Assembly: GCA_963082975.1 (NCBI GenBank) | Contig: OY720347.1 | Coordinates: forward strand, 47,926,655-47,990,654 | Length of the DNA: 64,000 bases | Origin: Labia minor | Taxonomy: Eukaryota > Arthropoda > Insecta > Dermaptera > Spongiphoridae | Reading direction: 5' to 3' | Shown: in pieces, positions 57,691-64,000 of the stretch | Layout of the letters: each line of letters opens with the position of its first letter | Position numbering within the stretch: position 1 is the stretch's first letter | Notes under the pieces: model-generated | What the model saw: only the letters and a program-made list of their open reading frames with translations | The model's database searches: none | Told to the model about the DNA's origin: nothing | Position numbers and translations under genes: made by a program

Positions 57691-58035
57691 ATGTTTTAAG
57701 ATTTTTTTATATATGATGTCTATGTTTATATATAGGTATATATTATTTGTGGATGTATATATATATATATATATTATGAAAATTATTTTGAGGTTAATTT
57801 CATAAGTTTTTTGGGACTTCAGTCTCAACGTTTCGGAGCTATTTTAACTCCAACCTCCAACAGAAATTTGAGAAAGGAATCTTTGTGATTCTAGATCTTA
57901 ATATACCAAGAATCCATGTTAGTATTTTGGTTTGAATAGGTTTGGTAATCTTTAACTTAATTGTTCTGAAGCCCTGAAGAATCACTAGCACTGACATTAA
58001 TACACTTCCGGCCCGTATCTCAGCCCGAGTCCCCC
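57691..58035. repeat. Diverged relative of foldback family C
   Basis: A (TA)n tract at 57757-57774 is followed by CTCAACGTTTCGGAGC, GATTCTAGATCTTAATAT, TTTTGGTTTGAATAGG and GAAGCCCTGAAGAATCAC. This is the same order of blocks as 44626-44900 (TCGACGTTTTGGCACC, GATTCTGGGTCTTAGT, TTTTGGGTTGATAGG, GAAGAATCC). It is single-armed and much older. Confidence 0.5.
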
Positions 58036-58683
58036 ACTATAAATAGTATCTAAATTATATATACTAAATTTTATATTCACTAAAAATAACAAACTATTAA
58101 ATATTAATTATTGTTTGAATTGAAAAAATCATAAAAATATTAGTAAATTTTTAATTAAATTAAAAAAAAAATGCTTCTAATGATATGATGAGATTTGTGT
58201 GTATGAGATTGATGTTACTTTCTATTATTTAATTCTCTGAAATGATAGGCTAATGAAGTTCGATACAAAATTCGAAAATTTTATGCTTCTAGCTTCTCCC
58301 TATTTGTGGTTAAAATAAAAAAATAAAATAACAAATATAATTCTATATTAAGCAAGCCTAATTGTCAAATTTCATTAGAAAATAAAAAGCAAGTACATAA
58401 ATATTATTCCAATTGTAAATGATTTAGTTCTTAAGGATCAAAAATTGAAATTTTTAAATCTTAATAAATGTTTGTGGTCTATAATTTATTTAAATTACTA
58501 AACACTTTAAATTATACTATATTTGACTAAAAACGAAAAAAAGTATCTAAATTATTTTAATTTATAAAATTTATTTAAGTTCAATATTTTTTAAATAAAT
58601 CATTTTTAAAATCATTACTAAGTATATTAAAACTAGTAAATGATAAATTGATTAATTCATTTTTTTAATATGGATTATGTTTA
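58036..58683. other. A+T-rich spacer
   Basis: Nothing identified. Confidence 0.4.
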
Positions 58684-58775
58684 TAAAAGACTTCATGAGA
58701 CTTTATGTACGTGATCCATGTTAATCTTTTCTGTACCGTTTCAATTATTACTATATGCACTGCCAATACGCGAGC
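58684..58775 (-). pseudogene. U6 snRNA pseudogene
   Basis: On the minus strand, GCAGTGCATATAGTAATAAT, then TGAAACGGTACAGAAAAGAT and TAACATGG, align base by base with the 5' half of U6 (GCAGAACATATACTAAAATT, GGAACGATACAGAGAAGATT, AGCATGG). The start 19 nt upstream of CATATA has the right length. The ACAGAGA box is ACAGAAA and the AGC triad is AAC. The central GCGCAAGGATGACACGC is lost, though a GAAG block survives near the 3' end. These changes in essential bases argue for a dead copy. Confidence 0.7.
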
Positions 58776-59047
58776 AAACATAGATTATATCCTGTTAGTT
58801 CACGTTTTGTTTGATATTGTTAAAACAATTAAATATCTATATTTCACGACCAATTCATTATCTTCATAGTTAACATAGTAAATTAATTTAAATGGAATGA
58901 ATAGAAATCAAACTTATTGTTATGGTTTGATTGGATCATATTTGAATCATTTTTAGTTAAATTAGATTTATAAATTAATGTATATAAAAATCCATACAAC
59001 TCAGAGATATATATTAAATCGGGAAAAATTCTTTATACCTATTTTTA

Positions 59048-60131
59048 CTATCTTGCCAGAGATAGTATTGCGATCACGAAAATTTTCGATGTCGAGATTT
59101 TGATGTTTTTATACGAATTGAACGTCCCTGAGTCATTTTCATTAAGGTTAAGAAAAATGTGTGTGTGTGTCTCTGTGTGTAAATAAGATTACGCAAAAAC
59201 GGTTTGAGCTAGAGTAATGAAATTTGTTACACGGGCATTATTCAAAATTCGTAGTTTTCTATCAACTTTTGAGAAATGTAGCTCAACCGGAAGGGGGTCA
59301 TAACCTACAACGTTTTGATTTTTTTTCCTTTAAACTGATCGTGAAAATAAAGGTATGTTTGATAGTTTTTCACATGATTAAAAATTGTATAAAACTGCTA
59401 TACAAGGTCTGTCCGGAAAGTAAAGGGCCTACCTTCTGGATCATCGGGCGGGTGGCATCTTTCGACTTGATTGAATAACACGGTTCCAGCGATGTTTCTA
59501 CTTCTCGAAACAATCCTGGAACTCGCTTTTAGGGATGGTCTTGAGTAAGCTCGTCGCATTATTTTAAACCGTCGTTTTCTCATCAAATCCCTGTCCTTTG
59601 AATGTTTTTTGAGTTTTGGAAACAGCCAATAGTCACAAGGGGCTATGTCGGGACTGTACGGAGGTTGCCGAAGCAATGTGATTCTGTGTTTACTCAGAAA
59701 GTGCTGCACAAGGTTTGATGAATGTTCTGGCGCATTATACGAACTATACGTCCGGCAGATATCAGCAAGCAACCGATAGGTACGTGAGGCTTTACTGTTG
59801 ATGTTTATGCCCCACAAAGGTCGCTCGAACATTATGGCGCAGAGATATAAAGGTAGGCCCGATACTTTCTGGACAGACCTCGTATATAGAATTTCAGCTT
59901 GAAATAATTTCTGAAAGTACCGGAATTAATTTTTTAATGTGTTGACTGCCAATCACGTGCCAGCACCTGACGTAGTACCATCAACAAAGAGTCAAACACG
60001 CTGGTTTAATAAATATTATTTATTAATTTTAATTTATAATTTAATTAATTAATTAAATTTAATTTAAATATAATATATTATGTTATTTAATCCAATTCAA
60101 ATTGCGAGATTGTCGAGTGGAGACACTCCAG
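59048..60131 (+). repeat. Hairpin-ended repeat family D, copy 4, split by a mariner
   Basis: Starts CTATCTTGCCAGAGATAG and ends GTGGAGACACTCCAG. It is the most complete copy. It is interrupted at AAAACTGCTATA by the mariner at 59403-59882; removing that leaves about 600 bp like copy 2. Confidence 0.85.
59403..59882 (-). mobile_element. Mariner remnant nested in repeat D copy 4
   Basis: The ends CAAGGTCTGTCCGGAAAGTA and, inverted, CGAGGTCTGTCCAGAAAGTA are bordered by TA. Length 480 bp. The minus strand carries the last part of a mariner transposase: SSNLVQHFLSKHRITLLRQP then PYSPDIAPCDYWLFPKLKKH, with the third catalytic Asp of the DD34D triad in APCDYW. HDNAPAHSS is altered to YNAPEHSS, and a frameshift follows KKHSKDRDL. 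Inactive fragment. Confidence 0.88.
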
Positions 60132-60367
60132 ATTTTTTAATAATAGTAATTATTTCTTTATTTCAAATATGTATCAAAAAAATATATATTTTTTTTATTT
60201 ATTGGTACATATTTACTTTTAGTTTTATTTTTTAACCATATTATCTTCATTTAATTTTATTTATATTTCCATTGTAAAGAATATCGTTTAGAATAGTAGA
60301 GTAGTTATGTATATAATCGACTTCATTCAAATATATTCAGTCCGTTTGCTCCTCAAATAAGCGCGGT
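60132..60367. other. A+T-rich spacer
   Basis: Nothing identified. Confidence 0.4.
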
Positions 60368-60718
60368 GAAGTCATGCAATAACTTCTACTAGCTTTTCTC
60401 CATGAAGCTCGGTCTTGGGCCATGTGGATGGATTCTTCGGCCTACAGCCTGTTCCACCTGATCAGCCCATCTTTTCGGGGAGCGCCCTCGTGGGGATCGA
60501 CCGGTCCCCTCAACAACGAGTCTCTCTAAGCCGTCAGCTCTTCTGACTAAAATATGACCAAAATATGCCGGCATCCTTGATTTTATTTTTGTGAACAGTC
60601 TTTTTTGGATGTTGAGTTCCTTAAGAATTGATGCATTTGTTCTATAAGCCTTCCGCGTTCACCAGAGCCTAGTTAGCCAGAGTTTTCGAGGTTCCTGTTT
60701 GGCCTTCACAGCTACCGA
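60368..60718 (-). pseudogene. Non-LTR retrotransposon 3' coding fragment
   Basis: On the minus strand, LKELNIQKRLFTKIKSRMPA, then YFGHILVRRADGLERLVVEG, then SPRGRSPKRWADQVEQAVGR. This is the C-terminal end of LINE reverse-transcriptase proteins (YFGH..RR...LE..V..G; RGRSP.RW.DQ). It is 5'-truncated, as LINE copies usually are, and breaks off after FMEKS. Confidence 0.75.
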
Positions 60719-62907
60719 ACCATTCAAATAGAGAAATAATAATTTTAAAAATATTACATTATAAAAACAAAATAATCCAGTTATCAAGTAATTTAAAAGA
60801 ATTTTATATATATAATTATTTCAAATAAACCTACGAACAAAAATAGATAAGTGAATAAAATTGAATGCACAATTAATATGATTTGACAGACTTTGTATTT
60901 TTCACAAAGGAATGAAAATTTTATTTCTTGAATTACAAAATATACATTTAATCAGTATCTTAATATACAAATTAAATGAGAATTAGAGTTACTTAGTTAC
61001 TTCTTAAGTGAGAATTCTGGATTTTGGAATCCCTGAAGATCTCACGAGAAGACAATCTAGTATAACATATTCCTCATAAAATGCCAATTAAAACTTATCT
61101 TAATCTAATAATCTTTACGTTCCTGCTCTAATATAATTTATAATTGTTCTATTAACTTAATAATTAACGATATTAAGTAAATTAAATTTCTAAATGACCT
61201 AGAGTCTAGAGCCAAAGTCTTAAGATAATAAATTAAAAATTAAGTATTAAATATATATTTAAGTTTTTTCCTTTTATATTACTTATAATACACACATAAA
61301 TATATATATATATATATTATTAAATTTCTTTTCACCAAAATTTACGAACCTATGCATATTTTAATTAAAACTAAATAATTAATTAAATTCTAACTAAAAT
61401 TAAAATATTAATTTAAAGACATCTCTATTTCCTAAACTTTTAACTATTCTAATTCAATTTCATTCATTGAGAATAATCCGCAAGGCGTAAAAAGTAATGT
61501 TTACATCCGAGTTCGATAACCTCTGGAACAAAGCCGCCGCTACGTTAGGTCAAGTCACTCGGTTACGTCATAAATACCTCAACTCCCTCTCATTATGATA
61601 TAACACCTGACTTTAAAAGAGAGATGAACTTCACTTTGATATTGCATCTTGTTGCATTGATTTATATAATAATTAATACTTATGCTTTATTTCAATATTT
61701 CTGTTATATTTATATTCATCATTTTTTTATTTAATTTAAGAAGATTAAAATATATTATTCTCAATCAAAATAAATAAAAAAATTTAGAACTAATATATAT
61801 AAATAAAATAATAATATAAAATCAATAATAATAATAGTATATAATATAACTTACAAATTATGGTTTGAACATTATGGATATAGTATTGAGAAAGCTTAGG
61901 CATTTTAAAGAATTTTAAATTTAAACGCTTTAAATATATATATATATATATATTTTCATTAATTTATTGAATTTATTGAAATAATTATAAGAATATTATG
62001 GAGACGTGTTATAAAGCCGTTAAAACATTCTTATTAAAATTTTCTTACCATTCTTTTATTCTTATAGATTGTGAAATTGTAAATATTAAAAATAACTATA
62101 TATATATATATACACTAATTATATCAGAAATTCTAGAACAATATTTTAAAATTAATTTAGTCTTTTAATTTCAGTTTTTTTTATTATTCTTTTGTTTAAT
62201 TTTTAAATTATTTTTTAAATAAAACACTTTTTCACGTTAAATACATGGAAGAAGAAAATTTTTTGAGTCTTCTTTCCTCACTACTTAAATATTATTAAAC
62301 TCATTTCAATCCATTTACTTAACTAATAATAGTTTTCAATCCCGATAATATAGAAAAAGACAGACACAATTACTTGAATTCTGTTGAATTCTCTTCACAG
62401 TATTCAATCTTGATTTCTTCATAGTGTTTCCATGAAGCAAGCATCCAAATCTATTAATGACCATTTCTCAAGACTTTAGTAATCTTTTAACATCTAATGT
62501 CCCATATTTTACTTAGAAATATCACAAAAAGAAAACAATGAAAATAGGTTTTGAATTTCTTCATTATAATGAAAATAATAAATAGTTAATTCTCTAATAA
62601 GTTTCATTTAAATGCAATCAATATAATATTTTTTATGAACATTTAATTTAATATAATGAAAAAATAGTATATGAATTTAGTATATGAGAAGCATTTTGAA
62701 ATAGGGTCAAGAACATGACCCAATGACAAAAAAATATTAAATAAATATTTTTATATTAAAATTTTCCATAACTAAGTAATTCTTTTATATTTCGTTGAAA
62801 TACCAAATAGTAAAGATCTGAATAAATAAATTAATACATTAAGTTTATATTAAAAACAGCGGAAAATAAAGTAAATATGAATAATAGAAAAAAAAATGAA
62901 TAATAGA
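60719..62907. other. A+T-rich spacer
   Basis: (TA)n tracts lie at 61299-61317, 61936-61952 and 62097-62113. 61460-61640 is more balanced and unassigned. No gene is seen. Confidence 0.4.
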
Positions 62908-63156
62908 AAGGATGCAGCTTACCCGTGTGTGTATAGTGGCAATTTTCTACTCATGAAGTTGGCGTTCGATTCCAACCAAGAACAAAAATTTTCTAATAAA
63001 TTCAATTTAACATCAGCTACCTCCCGCTCCAGGAACTGACAAGCCTGGTTCTAAATAACCCTGCAACAGCAGGATTACTTCAAAAAATAAGCAACCACAA
63101 AGTGGGAGCTTTGCGTGATCCCAGATGGTCCAAACGCAAATAATAATAATAATAAA
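62908..63156 (+). mobile_element. tRNA-derived SINE
   Basis: The head resembles a tRNA. GTGTATAGTGGCA is in the A-box position, and GGCGTTCGATTCC at 62961-62973 matches the RNA polymerase III B box. A unique body of about 150 bp follows (GGAACTGACAAGCCTGG...GTGATCCCAGATGGTCC), then an (AAT)n tail at 63139-63156. Similar A-rich flanks (AATAGAAA) on both sides may be a target duplication. Confidence 0.65.
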
Positions 63157-64000
63157 TAGAAAAAATAAGAAAAAAAAATTTTAATAAAAAAAAATTTACA
63201 AAAATAAAGAAACTATTAAATATAGAAAAGCTATCTTGTTTATGATAATAAATTTAGGGTAAATTGAATAATTTCTTCTTGTACAATTATTCAGGTAGGG
63301 GACAATAATCCCCAACGTATGGGATTACTTTTAGGATAAATTTAGTCTTAAATCATAGTAAAAGTAAAAATAATTTTTATTAATATATAATTTAATTTAT
63401 TTAAAATATTATAATACATTTATATAAACATTTATAAATTTGTAAGTTAATATTTTCTAAAACCAAAAAATTTTACGATTTAAGAATCTCAATAGAAACA
63501 TATTTTATTTCTTTTTATCAGATTTAATTTGGTATAAATTACAAAATTTATTGCTAGATATTAAACAATAATATTAATTTATATATATTACATATAATTT
63601 TAATCTCAAAATTTTTTATATACATAATCTAATCATAATATTTTAATATAACTAAATATTTCCAAAATGTCATTTTTAAAGCGAAAATTAAAGATGGTAA
63701 AATGTTCAATGGTTGTTATATCAAAATATTAAATAGTATATTCTTGTTTAATATGAGTCATGTTACTTTTTTAGACAGAACAAATATTACTTTTTTTTTA
63801 ACTGAGCCATTCTAAATAGAATGTTTTTCATTTTAGAAGATCATATTTCTCGTTGACGCTCATGCAACTGATATTTGACACTGAAGAGTAAAGGGCGACG
63901 TTAGCAAAGTTGCCTGAAGGGACACACAACCCTTCCTACCTTATCTACCCGACACTCAATACGTTTACCTTAGGGTCTTACTAATTGAGTTCATCTATGA
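63157..64000. other. Right end of window
   Basis: A+T-rich to about 63830. The last 170 bp are more balanced (TGACGCTCATGCAACTG, GGGTCTTACTAATTGAG) but too short to assign; a repeat or gene edge may be cut by the window. Confidence 0.35.

Overview
The window is a very A+T-rich stretch of nuclear DNA from an arthropod, most likely an insect. The evidence is the short spliceosomal introns with GT/AG borders, an arthropod-style DM9-repeat gene pair, and the mix of mobile elements (Tigger/pogo, mariner, hAT, piggyBac, Helitron, non-LTR, SINE, hairpin MITEs). The species cannot be named from the sequence. No operon, CRISPR array, rRNA gene or intact tRNA gene is visible.

Three host genes stand out, all on the + strand. 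(1) 13538-21240 is the FACT-complex histone chaperone Spt16 (dre4), resolved here into 19 coding exons and 1134 codons, with an acidic stretch followed by a long Lys/His/Ser/Arg-rich tail. (2) 24305-25689 and (3) 45877-47808 are paralogous three-exon genes, each encoding two DM9 repeats. Both have a first coding exon of only 4 nt and an intron exactly between the repeats. Only the first has a Pro/Tyr-rich N-terminus.

The rest is layers of transposable elements. 456-5280 is a foldback-type element with long tandem-repeat arms and a perfect 9-bp target duplication. 6557-8158 is a full-length Tigger-like transposase gene. 9000-10533 is a Tigger-like TIR element holding a THAP-like exon. 11176-12120 and 47842-49380 carry the same two repeat families side by side. 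28053-30436 and about 53050-54241 are Helitrons that both carry the 3' end of a non-LTR reverse-transcriptase gene near their 3' hairpin. 33777-34773 is a near-perfect large palindrome. 43854-45611 is a piggyBac derivative with two other elements inside it. 46628-47391 is a hAT element with another hAT element inside it, within intron 2 of the second DM9 gene. 49526-50392 looks like a solo LTR. 50422-52320 is a pogo-like element with a mariner inside it. 59048-60131 is a hairpin-ended repeat with a second mariner inside it. A U6 snRNA pseudogene (58684-58775) and a tRNA-derived SINE (62908-63156) lie near the right end.

The host genes look ordinary and I see no obvious new multi-gene system. 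The most unusual items are the foldback element with higher-order repeats and cargo, the THAP exon inside a Tigger-like element, the Helitron-borne reverse-transcriptase fragment, and a repeat family that keeps a rolling-circle-origin-like nonamer next to a GC-rich hairpin in all four copies. Stop, start and splice positions are read by eye. Family assignments rest on recognised motifs, not on searches.
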